This document shows, piece after piece, positions 36,209-46,246 of a stretch of 64,000 nucleotides of DNA. Each line of letters starts with the position of its first letter. Position 1 is the first letter of the stretch. Position numbers and translations under genes: made by a program. Under the pieces are notes generated by a model, which was not told the DNA's origin, did not search any database, and saw nothing but the letters and a program-made list of their open reading frames with translations. The stretch is taken from the NCBI RefSeq assembly GCF_000016285.1, contig NC_011988.1, forward strand, positions 620,001 to 684,000. The letters are read 5' to 3'. This stretch comes from Allorhizobium ampelinum S4 (GTDB lineage: Bacteria > Pseudomonadota > Alphaproteobacteria > Rhizobiales > Rhizobiaceae).

Positions 36209-37195
36209 TCAATCCAGCGGAAAATGACAGGCGACCTTGCGCTCTGCCGAGACAGGCGTCAGCGGTGGCCGCAGGTCGCGGCAGATATCCTTCGCATAAG
36301 GACAGCGGGTGGAAAACTTGCAGCCGCTTGGTGGGTTGAGCGGGCTTGGAATCTCGCCCGTCAGCAGGATGCGTTCGCGCTTGTCGCGCTTATGCGGCTG
36401 CGGAATGGCCGAGAGTAGCGCCTGTGTGTAGGGATGGCTGGGATTGGCATAGAGCGCATCCGTGTCGCCGATCTCAACGATGGAGCCGAGATACATCACC
36501 GCCACCCGTGTTGAGACCTGCCGCACCACGGCCAGATCATGGGCGATGAATACATAGGTGAGGTCGAGCTTTTCGCGCAAATCGCTGAACAGATTGACGA
36601 TCTGCGCCTGCACCGACACATCGAGCGCCGAGACCGGCTCGTCGGCAACAATCATCTTCGGCTCGACCGCCAGGGCCCGGGCAATGCCGATCCGCTGGCG
36701 CTGGCCGCCGGAAAATTCATGCGGATAGCGATCGAGATATTCGCGCCGGAGCCCGACGAGATCCATCAGTTCGGCCAACCGGTCCTCGATAGCGGCACCC
36801 TCGCGGATCTTGTGAACCTTCAGCACTTCGCTCAGTACATCGCGCACCTTGCGGCGCGGATTGAGCGAGGCGGAGGGGTCCTGGAAGATCATCTGCATCT
36901 TGCGCCGCACCGATTTCAGCGCCTTGCCGTCCACCTTGGTAATGTCCTGCCCGTCAAACGTCAGCGATCCGCCGCTGACATCGTAAAGGCGGGTCAGGCA
37001 GCGTCCGAGCGTCGACTTGCCGGAGCCGGATTCGCCGACCAGGCCCAGCGTTTCCGTGGGATAGACGTCGAGGCTGATGCCTTCGACGGCGCGTAGCAGT
37101 TTGCCGGAGCCGGGACGCATGGTCTTGCCGACAGTGAAACTCTTGGTGAGATCCTGAGTCGAGAGCAGCGGCGTGGTGTGAGATGTCTCGCTCAT
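36209..37195 (-). CDS. oligopeptide-type ABC ATPase (DppF/OppF-like)
   Basis: This 328-residue ATPase has GESGSGKST, the signature S-G-G-Q-R-Q-R and Walker B '[11 protein letters not shown]'. Its C-terminal '[15 protein letters not shown]' cysteine-containing tail (oligo_HPY region) is typical of peptide/nickel importers. The start ATG overlaps the stop of the partner ATPase gene by four bases. It supplies one of the two NBDs of the importer encoded at 37192-42030. Confidence 0.9.
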   Translation of the reverse strand: MSETSHTTPLLSTQDLTKSFTVGKTMRPGSGKLLRAVEGISLDVYPTETLGLVGESGSGKSTLGRCLTRLYDVSGGSLTFDGQDITKVDGKALKSVRRKMQMIFQDPSASLNPRRKVRDVLSEVLKVHKIREGAAIEDRLAELMDLVGLRREYLDRYPHEFSGGQRQRIGIARALAVEPKMIVADEPVSALDVSVQAQIVNLFSDLREKLDLTYVFIAHDLAVVRQVSTRVAVMYLGSIVEIGDTDALYANPSHPYTQALLSAIPQPHKRDKRERILLTGEIPSPLNPPSGCKFSTRCPYAKDICRDLRPPLTPVSAERKVACHFPLD

Positions 37196-38217
37196 GCCAG
37201 GGTCTCCAGTGGCAGGATGTCTTGGCGAAGGGCCTCACGTTCCGGCCCGTCCAGCACGCAGAGCGCCGATTGTTCTCCCATGCGCCGCAGCGGCGGATGT
37301 GCTGCGCAGCCCTCCCGCGCAAACATACAGCGCGGTGCAAAGCCGCAGCCCTCCGTCAGGCTGTCTGGCGTGGGCGGCATGCCGGGAATGGATTTCAGCC
37401 GCTTCAGGCGTGGCCCGGTCAAAGGCGGGATCGAGGCCATCAGGCCCCAGCTATAGGGATGCATGGGTGTCGAGAAGATCTGGTCGGTCGTGCCTCGTTC
37501 AACGATGCGGCCTGCATACATCACCGCCACCCGGTCAGCGACTTCGGCGACCACGCCCATGTCATGGGTGATGAGAATGATCGCCGAGCCGAAATCCTTG
37601 CGCAAGCGGATCAACAGGTCAAGTACCTGTGCCTGCACGGTGACATCCAGCGCCGTTGTCGGTTCGTCTGCCACCAGCAGCGCCGGGCTACAGGAGAGCG
37701 CCATGGCGATGACGACACGCTGGCGCATGCCGCCGGACAGCTGATGCGGATAGCGGTCCACCGCTTCACCCGGATTGGACAGGCCGACTTCGCCCAACAG
37801 CTCGATGGCCCGCAGCCGTGCGGCCCGTGCCGAGATCGGCTCATGGGCGCGGATCTGTTCGGAGATCTGCCAGCCCACGGTTTTTACCGGGTTCAGCGCC
37901 GTCATCGGGTCCTGGGAAATCAGGCCGATCTGCTTGCCGCGAATGCGCCGCATCTGGCTCGCCGACATTTCCAGAATGCGCTGGCCGCGAAACGTGACGG
38001 TGCCGTCCACCCGCGTGGTCTTGCGGTCATGCAGGCCGAGCAGCGACAACAGCGTCACTGATTTGCCAGAGCCGGATTCGCCAACGACAGACAGGATTTC
38101 GCCTTCGCGCACGCTAAAGGACACATCGCGCACCGCCCGCACATAGCCGCGATCAGTGGCGAAGGAGACACTGAGGCCGTTGACATCAAGCAGCAGGGGT
38201 TTTTCGGTCTGGTTCAT
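37192..38217 (-). CDS. oligopeptide-type ABC ATPase (DppD/OppD-like)
   Basis: This 341-residue ATPase has [17 protein letters not shown], 'LLVADEPTTALD' and a C-terminal 'GCGFAPRCMFAREGC' oligo_HPY segment. It pairs with the downstream DppF-like subunit. The gene follows the DppB-like permease with a 2-bp gap, indicating one transcript. Confidence 0.9.
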   Translation of the reverse strand: MNQTEKPLLLDVNGLSVSFATDRGYVRAVRDVSFSVREGEILSVVGESGSGKSVTLLSLLGLHDRKTTRVDGTVTFRGQRILEMSASQMRRIRGKQIGLISQDPMTALNPVKTVGWQISEQIRAHEPISARAARLRAIELLGEVGLSNPGEAVDRYPHQLSGGMRQRVVIAMALSCSPALLVADEPTTALDVTVQAQVLDLLIRLRKDFGSAIILITHDMGVVAEVADRVAVMYAGRIVERGTTDQIFSTPMHPYSWGLMASIPPLTGPRLKRLKSIPGMPPTPDSLTEGCGFAPRCMFAREGCAAHPPLRRMGEQSALCVLDGPEREALRQDILPLETLA

Positions 38218-38219
38218 TT

Positions 38220-39191
<972 letters not shown>

Positions 39192-39202
39192 CGGGCGGCT
39201 CC

Positions 39203-40255
39203 TCAAATCACTTTGGTGCGCGGATCGAGCGCATCACGCACACTGTCACCCAGCACGTTGAGCGCCAGCACGCAGAGCACGATGGCAATGCCCGGCGCCA
39301 GGGCTACCAGCGGGCGGGTGTAAAGCAGGCCCTGTCCATCCTGGATGATTGTTCCCCAGCTGGCATCCGGGGCCTGCACACCGATGGAGAGGAAGGACAG
39401 CGAGGATTCGGTGATAATGTTCAGCGCCATCATCAGTGGAATGAAGACGATCAACGTGGTCGAGACATTCGGCAAGATGTCCTTGATCAGGATGCGCCAT
39501 TTGGGAATGCCAAGGCCGATGGCGGCCAACACGAATTCGCTGTTTTTGAGCGAAAGCACCCGCCCGCGCACCGGACGCGCCACGTAAGGCACGTAGATAA
39601 TGCCGATAATGCCGATGGGCAGCAGCAGGCTGCTGGAATTGATCTCGATGGGGCCGATGGTAATGCCTTGCGAAATCAGCACGATGGACAGCGAAATCGC
39701 CAGAAGATAGACCGGGAAGGCCCAGAGAATGTCGAGAATGCGCGACAGAACCATATCGGTGACGCCGCCGAAGAAGCCAGCCGAAATCCCGACGATTGCG
39801 GCCAGCACCAGACAGATCAGGGTCGAGGACGCGGATATCAGCAGCGAATTGCGTCCGCCATAGAGCAGGCGGGCAGCAATATCGCGGCCCTGGCTATCGG
39901 CACCCAGAAAATACGGTCCTTTGAGGGTTGGCCCGATGGGGGTAACGCCAAGGCCAAGGCCTTCGGTAGACGCCTGCATGACCTTCACCCGCTGACCGTC
40001 GATTGTCACTCTGCCGCTAAGGTTGGAGCGGAACGGGTCGGTGCCTGATACCATCGAGGCATAGAGCGGGGCGGCGAGACTGGAGGCGATGATGATCAGC
40101 AGCACCATGGCGGCTGCAATGGCCGATTTATCTCTTCGGAGTAGCCGCCAGGCACGGTGCCACGGGCTGGCACCACCCGCTTTTTTGCGGGGCTGCGATT
40201 CAGGCTCTCGATTGGATTGGGCACGGCTGGCCATGCCTTCCGACACATCGTTCAT
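39203..40255 (-). CDS. peptide-type ABC permease (DppC-like)
   Basis: This permease of about 350 residues has a hydrophilic N-terminal tail, six transmembrane segments and a DppC-type 'LGADSQGRDIAARLLYGGRNSL' periplasmic motif. A cytoplasmic insertion lies in the middle ('SLKNSEFVLAAIGLGIPKWRIL', the EAA loop). The ATG at 40255 follows AAGAGAG; the TTG at 40270 is unlikely. It forms the channel with the DppB-like partner. Confidence 0.9.
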   Translation of the reverse strand: MNDVSEGMASRAQSNREPESQPRKKAGGASPWHRAWRLLRRDKSAIAAAMVLLIIIASSLAAPLYASMVSGTDPFRSNLSGRVTIDGQRVKVMQASTEGLGLGVTPIGPTLKGPYFLGADSQGRDIAARLLYGGRNSLLISASSTLICLVLAAIVGISAGFFGGVTDMVLSRILDILWAFPVYLLAISLSIVLISQGITIGPIEINSSSLLLPIGIIGIIYVPYVARPVRGRVLSLKNSEFVLAAIGLGIPKWRILIKDILPNVSTTLIVFIPLMMALNIITESSLSFLSIGVQAPDASWGTIIQDGQGLLYTRPLVALAPGIAIVLCVLALNVLGDSVRDALDPRTKVI

Positions 40256-40332
40256 CTGCGCTCTCTTCAAAGCTCGGTCATGGAGGAAATGGAGGGGAAA
40301 GGCTTTTTACGCCTCGCCCCTGATGTACCGGC

Positions 40333-42030
40333 TTATTTCACCCAGGATTGCGAGATCACCCAGCGGTTCTGCTTGTTGAACAGGTAATTGCCGAGCCGCG
40401 CCGAGGTGAAGTTGACGCTCTTTGGCGTGAACAGTGGTGCAAGCGGTGCCTGTTCCATGAAGGCTTTGTCGATCTTGGCCCAATTGGCGTCAGCGGCTTT
40501 GGGGTTCTTGATGGACAGTGACATCGTGTCCTGCATCTGCTTGTCCAGCTCCTTGTTGCAGTAACCGGCAATATTGATGGAGGAATCGCTGCCCGGATGG
40601 ATGCTGTCGCAGGACAGCAGCACGTTGATGAAGTCCGAGGCTGCCGGATAATCCATGTACCACTGCGTGACGCTGATCTGGACGTTGTTGTTGGTGTTCT
40701 GAATATAGGTGAACTCGATATTCGGCGAGATTGCCTTCAGCGAAGCGTCATAGCCAAGCTCGTTCAACAGGCTCTGCACATAGGTGCCGATGCCGCGACC
40801 AACGGCATTATCCTCGGCAATGATCGTTACTTTCTGGCCAGCCGTGCCGCTTTCCTTGATCAGTGCCTTGGCCTTGTCCATATCCGGCTCGCTCCAGCTT
40901 TCGCCGGGGTTCTTGGTGTAAAGGCAATTGGGAGCATAGCCGGGGAAGTCAGGTGGCAGGATCTGGCAGGTCGGGGAGGCCAGCGCATCGCCGCCGAACA
41001 GGCCAACCAGCGCGTCGCGGTCGAGCGCATAGTTTACCGCCTGGCGCACCTTGATATTGTTGAATGGTGCCAGATTGGTGTTCATCGGCAGATACCAGAA
41101 GGCGGCCAGCGGATCGATATGCATCTGCTTGGCATATTTCGAGCCCAGTTCCGGCAGGCGGTCGGCGGGTGGCGTGTCGAACATCCAGTCGACCTGACCG
41201 TTCTGGATGGCGTTGATCGTGGCTTCCTCGGTCATGCCGAACTGGTAGACGATCTCGTCGGCATAGCCATCCGGCTGGGCATCGACGCTCCATTCCTTGA
41301 AATGCGGATTGCGCTTCAGCACCATTTTTTCATTCGGGTTGTAGCTGGCAATCATATAGGGGCCGGTGGCAGGCAGGGCCGTCGTGCCAGCGTCCTTGGC
41401 GGGCGTATCCGCGGGCAGGATGCTGGCATGCGGCACGGCCATCTTGTCGAAGAATTCCGAATCCGCCTGGGTCAGGTGTATGGTCACGGTACCAGCCGCG
41501 TCATCGGCAATCACGCCACCTTCAAGCGTGCAGTTTGCCGCATCGGCAATGCATTTGTCGGCCCCAACAATGCCATTGTAAAAGCTGCCGGTGGTCGGAC
41601 CATTGACCTTGAAGATGCGCTGGAAGGAGGCGGCCACATCCGATGGCTTCAACTCCTGCCCGGTCGAGAACATGATGCCCTTGCGGATCTTGAACACATA
41701 GGTCTTGCCATCGTCCTGCGGCTCGGGAATGGCTTCGGCCACATCAGGCACGATCTTGAAGCCCTCGGTGCCGGCGGCCTGCTTGAACTTGACCAAGCCG
41801 TCATTGGTCATCTGCAAGACCTGCCAATATTGACCGGTATAGTTGATGGCGGGGTCAATGGTACCGGCTGCGGAAACGGCGGCCAACGTCATCGTGCCAC
41901 CGCGATGCTGGGCCATCAGCGCGGCCCGATCCTCTGCATAGGAGATACCGGAAAGCGCTGTCTGGGCGAGAAGGCAGGTTGCGAGAAATGTGCCTGTCTT
42001 GCAGGACAAGGCTTTGGTCGATCTGGTCAT
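40333..42030 (-). CDS. periplasmic peptide/amide-binding protein (SBP family 5)
   Basis: This approximately 565-residue family 5 solute-binding protein has a Sec signal peptide ('FLATCLLAQTALSGISYA') and the family landmarks 'VPDVAEAIPEPQDDGKTYVFKIRKGI' and 'IKVRQAVNYALDRDAL'. It captures the ligand for the DppBCDF-like importer. The ribosome-binding site AGAGGG fits the ATG at 42030 better than the ATG at 42039. The regulators and hydrolases in the operon suggest short amides or peptides as ligand. Confidence 0.9.
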   Translation of the reverse strand: MTRSTKALSCKTGTFLATCLLAQTALSGISYAEDRAALMAQHRGGTMTLAAVSAAGTIDPAINYTGQYWQVLQMTNDGLVKFKQAAGTEGFKIVPDVAEAIPEPQDDGKTYVFKIRKGIMFSTGQELKPSDVAASFQRIFKVNGPTTGSFYNGIVGADKCIADAANCTLEGGVIADDAAGTVTIHLTQADSEFFDKMAVPHASILPADTPAKDAGTTALPATGPYMIASYNPNEKMVLKRNPHFKEWSVDAQPDGYADEIVYQFGMTEEATINAIQNGQVDWMFDTPPADRLPELGSKYAKQMHIDPLAAFWYLPMNTNLAPFNNIKVRQAVNYALDRDALVGLFGGDALASPTCQILPPDFPGYAPNCLYTKNPGESWSEPDMDKAKALIKESGTAGQKVTIIAEDNAVGRGIGTYVQSLLNELGYDASLKAISPNIEFTYIQNTNNNVQISVTQWYMDYPAASDFINVLLSCDSIHPGSDSSINIAGYCNKELDKQMQDTMSLSIKNPKAADANWAKIDKAFMEQAPLAPLFTPKSVNFTSARLGNYLFNKQNRWVISQSWVK

Positions 42031-42094
42031 GGAGTTCATTCCCTCTGGTTCTTATTGGGTCGGTTGATTGTGGCGGCTCTTGTCGGGGCCGTTA

Positions 42095-42988
42095 TCAGGG
42101 CGCTTTCTGGTCGAGGAAGGCGCTGACTTCCGCCATGCAGGCATCGCGCTCTTCCACATGCGGCATGTGGCTGGACTGTTCGAAAATCCGCCAACGCACA
42201 TCTGGGATCTCATCGGCAAAGGGCTGCACGCAGGCTTCGGTCGCCTCATCGAACCGGCCGGAAATCAGCAGGGTCGGGACATTGATGGTCGAGAGCCGAC
42301 CCTCAATTGTCCAGTCCTTCATGGTGCCGATGACATGGAATTCATTGGGGCCGTTCATCGTGTGATAAACGGTCGGATCGGCGGCAATCGCATCGAAGGT
42401 GCGCTGTACTTCTGCTGGCATCGGCACGACACGGCAGACATGGCGCTGGTTGAAGACATCGGTTGCCTTCATATACTCTTCGCTGTCGGTGGTTTCCGCC
42501 TGTTCGTGGGCCAGCAATGTCGCCTGCACGTCAGCAGGCAACGCTTCACGCAGCCGGTTTGCTTCCGAAACCCAGGTGCGCAGCGAGGCGGGCGAATTGG
42601 CGATCACCAGGGCTTTCAGTCCTTCGGGCTGATCCACGGCAAATTCAGCGCCGAGCATGCCGCCCCAGGATTGGCCGAGCAGGCAATAGGCCCCCCGAAT
42701 GCCCAGATGGTCGATCAGATTGTGCAGTTCGGCCTTGAAAAACGCCACCGTCCAGAAGTCGCCGCCCTTGTCGGGCAGATGGGTGGATTTGCCATTGCCG
42801 ACCTGATCGTAATGAATGACGGCGCGGCCCGTTGCGGCGATGTCCCTGAAACTATCGACATAGTCATGGGTGCAGCCGGGACCGCCATGCGCCACGATCA
42901 ACGGCGGCTTGCCGGAGGTGAGGTCGCCGGTGATCCGATACCAGGTCTGATACTCGCCGTAAGGGGCGAAACCTTCAATACTTGACAC
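42095..42988 (-). CDS. proline iminopeptidase-like alpha/beta hydrolase
   Basis: This 297-residue serine hydrolase has H-G-G-P-G for the oxyanion hole, the nucleophile motif G-Q-S-W-G-G, and a C-terminal S-S-H-M-P-H for the catalytic His. The family removes N-terminal proline or hydrolyses amino-acid amides. The longer frame to 43087 would overlap the AmiR-like gene. The GTG at 42988, with AAGGAG nine bases upstream, is therefore preferred. It lies between the regulators and the binding-protein gene and would process the imported compound in the cytoplasm. Confidence 0.85.
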   Translation of the reverse strand: MSSIEGFAPYGEYQTWYRITGDLTSGKPPLIVAHGGPGCTHDYVDSFRDIAATGRAVIHYDQVGNGKSTHLPDKGGDFWTVAFFKAELHNLIDHLGIRGAYCLLGQSWGGMLGAEFAVDQPEGLKALVIANSPASLRTWVSEANRLREALPADVQATLLAHEQAETTDSEEYMKATDVFNQRHVCRVVPMPAEVQRTFDAIAADPTVYHTMNGPNEFHVIGTMKDWTIEGRLSTINVPTLLISGRFDEATEACVQPFADEIPDVRWRIFEQSSHMPHVEERDACMAEVSAFLDQKAP

Positions 42989-43019
42989 GCAAAAACTCCT
43001 TATGGACTGCAATACTGTT

Positions 43020-43625
43020 TCAGTTGGATTTCGGGATCGGAAACTCGCCGATATGCCGGTCATTGCGGCAGATGGCCTCGGCGGCATCCTCGATGGTCAT
43101 GCCCCAGTCCATCGCCACCATGCGCAATCTGCGCCAGGCCTCGGCCTCGGTGCAGGCGCCCTGCCGCAGCAATTCCAGCACGGCATGCACCACGACCGGC
43201 CTTTGGCGGACCCGGTTTTCAAGATTGCGGATGTCATCGGCCTGGCTGCGGGCTGCCTGATAGGCATGGGCGGCGATCAACAGGGCGCTATAGGCACCGG
43301 TAGAGCCGACCGGTTTTAGGAGATGGGCATTGGAGCCTTGCGACAGCGCCCATTCGATCCGCCCCGGGGTTTCCGAGCCGATCAGTGCGATCATCGGCAT
43401 CGGCGCAAAGCCGGCTGGCCAGGGAAATTGACCGTCATGACCCATATCGGCATCGAAAAACACGATATCGGCCCCGGCATGGCTTTCGTCCAGTTGCGGC
43501 CAGGCGACCGTCACCCGAATATGCAGGAGTTCGAGCTGGCGTTGCAGCGCATCGACGGAAGGATGCGGGCGATGCAGGATGATTGCATGCCAATTGGCAA
43601 GCAGAGGACGTTCGGGCCGCTTCAT
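43020..43625 (-). CDS. AmiR-like ANTAR antitermination regulator
   Basis: This 201-residue protein has a receiver-like but phospho-acceptor-poor N-terminal domain (1-120), a coiled-coil helix, and a C-terminal ANTAR domain. The ANTAR segment '[30 protein letters not shown]' ends 'EDAAEAI'. AmiR of Pseudomonas binds leader RNA and prevents termination when released from AmiC. Here it is coupled to the AmiC-like gene by ATGA overlap, the same arrangement. The terminator-like hairpin at 44862-44895 in the same operon's leader is its probable target. Confidence 0.88.
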   Translation of the reverse strand: MKRPERPLLANWHAIILHRPHPSVDALQRQLELLHIRVTVAWPQLDESHAGADIVFFDADMGHDGQFPWPAGFAPMPMIALIGSETPGRIEWALSQGSNAHLLKPVGSTGAYSALLIAAHAYQAARSQADDIRNLENRVRQRPVVVHAVLELLRQGACTEAEAWRRLRMVAMDWGMTIEDAAEAICRNDRHIGEFPIPKSN

Positions 43626-44806
43626 TTGATCACCTTCAGGGATGGTGACGTCTGGGGTTTAGGCGCGGGTGGAGTGTCTTCCATTCGCTTTGGCTGGCTG
43701 CGCACCAGATAGGGATCAGCCTCAATGGGCACCGCCGCACTTTGAAACAGCGTGAAGGAACCATCGTGGTCCGAAAGCGCGATATGCGGACGAAGCGCGG
43801 CGTGCTGGGTGCGGGGGTCGATTTTCAATGGCCCAAGCGGGGTGCGAAACAGCCGGTTCGTGGCGGCATGGCGCACGGCCTCCGGCATGTCGCTGCCCAC
43901 ATCGGCCATCGCCTGCGCCAGAACCATGACAGCGGTATAGGCAGAAACGAAAGGCGTGGTCAGGCGGCGGTCCTGACCGTGACGCCGTGCGATTCCTGCC
44001 TTGAACGCCTGGTTTTCCTCGGTTTCCAATCCCTGAAAGTAGACAGAGGTGGTGATATGGCCGATCCGGGCGGATGGCTCCAGAACGGCGAGATCTGTTT
44101 CGCAGAGATTGCAGGCTGTGACGGGACAGTTCTCCGGGCCAAAATCAGGATCTTCGCGCCGCAGGGCGTCATAGGCGGCCAGAAAGGCGGCTGCCGATTG
44201 GCCGACGAGATTGCTCAGGATGAAATCGGGCCGCTTTTGACGGATCTCGGCAATCAGGTGATCGACCTGGGTGGAGCCGAGCGGCATATACCGGTCGGCG
44301 ACCACCTGGCCACCGCTGGCCTCGGTAAGTTCCCGGGCGATCCGGCTGACTTCCCAGCCCCAGATATAATTGGACCCGACAATGAAAGGCCGCCGTCCGA
44401 ACCGTGGCAACACATGTGCAAACAGCGGCAGAAGGTGCTGGTTGGGACAGGCACCGAGATAAAGCGCGCTGTCGCTGGCCTCGTAGCCTTCATACGGAAA
44501 GGCATACCAGAGCAGCGCGCCTGACCGTTCGACCACCGGCAGGATTTCTTTTCTGCTCCAGGAGGTGATGGCGCCGATGATATGTTTACAGCCATCGTCG
44601 CGGGTAGCCGCTTCCGCCATCAGTCCATAGCGCTCGGCATTACCACCGGGATCAGCCAGTTTCGCCTCGATTTGAACAGCAAATGCCGCATCCGTATTGA
44701 TCTGCGCAATGGCCGCCATCGCCCCGTCGACGGCTTCCCGGCCAAGTGCCGCATAAGGCCCGGTGGTCGAGAACAGGATCGAAATCGGAACGGTCATCCT
44801 TGTCAT
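43622..44806 (-). CDS. AmiC-like amide sensor (periplasmic-binding-protein fold)
   Basis: This approximately 394-residue type I binding-protein fold resembles AmiC and urea/short-chain amide-binding proteins: 'ISILFSTTGPYAALGREAVDGAMAAI' at the start, 'GSNYIWGWEVSRIARE' in the middle. No signal peptide is seen, fitting a cytoplasmic sensor that sequesters AmiR until amide binds, not a transport protein. Start 44806 follows AGAGAG. It is the first gene of the operon and overlaps the AmiR-like gene by four bases. Confidence 0.87.
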   Translation of the reverse strand: MTRMTVPISILFSTTGPYAALGREAVDGAMAAIAQINTDAAFAVQIEAKLADPGGNAERYGLMAEAATRDDGCKHIIGAITSWSRKEILPVVERSGALLWYAFPYEGYEASDSALYLGACPNQHLLPLFAHVLPRFGRRPFIVGSNYIWGWEVSRIARELTEASGGQVVADRYMPLGSTQVDHLIAEIRQKRPDFILSNLVGQSAAAFLAAYDALRREDPDFGPENCPVTACNLCETDLAVLEPSARIGHITTSVYFQGLETEENQAFKAGIARRHGQDRRLTTPFVSAYTAVMVLAQAMADVGSDMPEAVRHAATNRLFRTPLGPLKIDPRTQHAALRPHIALSDHDGSFTLFQSAAVPIEADPYLVRSQPKRMEDTPPAPKPQTSPSLKVIK

Positions 44807-44854
44807 GCAGTCTCTCTGGTCATGCGATTTTCTCTGACAGTCAAAATCGCGCAT

Positions 44855-44895
44855 AAAAAAAGCCCCGGCTCGTCCGGGAAGACGAGTGGCGGGGC
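44855..44895 (-). terminator. intrinsic terminator in the AmiC/AmiR operon leader
   Basis: Read on the minus strand, GCCCCG-cca-CTCGTC pairs with GACGAG-c-CGGGGC around a 6-base loop and is followed by seven T residues (44861-44855). It lies about 50 bases before the AmiC-like start, and no minus-strand gene lies upstream. It can therefore only interrupt this operon's own leader, which is what AmiR-type antitermination requires. Confidence 0.72.
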
Positions 44896-44927
44896 GTGTT
44901 TGCCTGCGGCATCAAAGCCATGTGCTC

Positions 44928-44960
44928 GGCGACAAGGACAATAAACGGTGTCCAGTCGCC
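44928..44960 (-). promoter_or_regulatory. extended stem-loop in leader, candidate ANTAR target region
   Basis: Two nested stems, GGCGAC/GTCGCC and GGACA/TGTCC, close an 8-base loop just upstream of the leader terminator on the minus strand. ANTAR proteins usually bind paired hexaloop hairpins with A at loop position 1 and G at 4. I do not find two clear copies, so the exact binding structure is uncertain. Confidence 0.4.
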
Positions 44961-45003
44961 AGTTTGCCCCTAAATCCGTGTGGATTATCGGAAGCTCACT
45001 TGC

Positions 45004-45032
45004 ACGCTATGCCCAGGTTAAAATATAGTCAA
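45004..45032 (-). promoter_or_regulatory. candidate promoter of the AmiC/AmiR operon
   Basis: TTGACT (45032-45027) and TAGCGT (45009-45004) are 17 bases apart on the minus strand. The -10 is weak (3/6). It would give a leader of about 190 bases containing the stem-loop and terminator. Confidence 0.35.
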
Positions 45033-45200
45033 CAGGAATTTTCGCCCATTTAATAGGCTTTAATGGTTGCGCGCTTGTGTCTTCTGCAACGAACGCGCTT
45101 AACGGAGCGACAGGGCCAATATGGGAAAAACATCACCCCAGACGGGACTTGGAAGGCATGGAGAAATCTGGCAATTCTGCTGCGGCGGGGATGAACGGGC

Positions 45201-46103
45201 ATGCAGATAAAAGCACTGATCTATTTCGATGAACTGGTGCGAACCCGCTCGATGCGGGCCGCTGCCGAGCGTCTGAATGTGCAGCCGACCGCCTTTGCCC
45301 GACAGATCGATCAATTGGAGCATTATTTCGGCACGGTGCTGATCGAACGGTCGAGCCGGGGCATCCAGTTGACGGCGGCGGGCGAGCTGCTGGCGGCAAG
45401 AGCGGGCAAGACATTGCGGGAGCTGAACCATGTTCACCAGTTGATCGACGATCTCCAGGGCTTGAAGCGCGGCCATGTCACTATCCACGCAAACGGTGCG
45501 ACGGTTGCCAATTTGCTGGCACCGGCTCTGGCCGATTTCAGCCTGGTCTATCCCAATATCCGGTTTTCGGTGACCATTTCCAGCGCTGGTCAGGCGATGG
45601 AGGCCTTATCGAGTGCCAAGGCGGACATGGCTGTTACCCTGTTTTCCGAGCCTGATCCGGGCATACGGGTGCGGGCACGGGCGCAGATCGTCTATGATGT
45701 CATCGCCGCCAGCCATCATCCGGCAGCGCACTTGGCGGAAATGACCGTCACCGAGCTTGCCCGCTTTCCGCTGGCGGTGCCGGATGGGTCCTTTGGTGCG
45801 CGCCGGGCCTTCGATGCCTGGTTTTCCAAGGCCGGTCTGGAGCTTGATCCGGTTTTTGTGACGGGGTCGCTGGAAATGCAGCGCGAACTCGTGCTGCGCG
45901 GCGCGGCCCTGACGTTGCTGCCAGCCCAGACGGTGGCGCGTGAGCGCCGGTCCGGCGAACTGGTGGTTATTCCGGTTGCCGGTGGGGCGGGCATCCGCAC
46001 ACCCATCGATCTTTGCGTCGCCGGTGACCGGCAATTGTCGTTTGCCGCTTCAAAGCTGGTGGATGCAGTTGAGCGGTTCATGCGCGAGCAGATGGGGAAA
46101 TGA
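45201..46103 (+). CDS. LysR-family transcriptional regulator
   Basis: This 300-residue LysR regulator has an N-terminal winged helix-turn-helix ('MRAAAERLNVQPTAFARQIDQLE', residues about 18-40) and a C-terminal co-inducer-binding domain. It lies at the head of, and in the same orientation as, the second peptide-type importer operon, and is divergent from the AmiC operon. It probably controls the importer-amidase operon in response to its substrate; targets are inferred. Confidence 0.9.
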   Translation: MQIKALIYFDELVRTRSMRAAAERLNVQPTAFARQIDQLEHYFGTVLIERSSRGIQLTAAGELLAARAGKTLRELNHVHQLIDDLQGLKRGHVTIHANGATVANLLAPALADFSLVYPNIRFSVTISSAGQAMEALSSAKADMAVTLFSEPDPGIRVRARAQIVYDVIAASHHPAAHLAEMTVTELARFPLAVPDGSFGARRAFDAWFSKAGLELDPVFVTGSLEMQRELVLRGAALTLLPAQTVARERRSGELVVIPVAGGAGIRTPIDLCVAGDRQLSFAASKLVDAVERFMREQMGK

Positions 46104-46246
46104 AGATGTGCGTGTAGCGTTTTGCGCTCCACGCAGAACACAAAAAACCGCATTGTGTGGTTGCTTGCGAAATGACAGTATTTTCGGCAATGACGCCACC
46201 CGTGGTAAACACGGAAAAACGAGCGTTCACGAAGGGGAATTTGACG

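Larger units (their letters stand above)
44807..45200. other. 394-bp divergent control region between AmiC and LysR operons
   Basis: No gene is supported. On the minus strand it contains a promoter-like element, an extended stem-loop and a terminator hairpin, listed separately, which together look like an attenuated leader. On the plus strand no clear promoter is visible ahead of the LysR gene. Confidence 0.6.

Noticed and set aside
44999..45014. Sigma-54-like element (TGGGCA...TGCA) ahead of the AmiC operon on the minus strand
   Set aside because: The spacing is GG-N9-GC, one base short of the invariant ten, so a sigma-70-type element was preferred.
45171..45186. Second sigma-54-like match (TGGCA...TGC) ahead of the LysR gene
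   Set aside because: The GG-N10-GC spacing is present, but the -12 half is poor and the start point would fall almost on the start codon; chance matches are common at this GC content.
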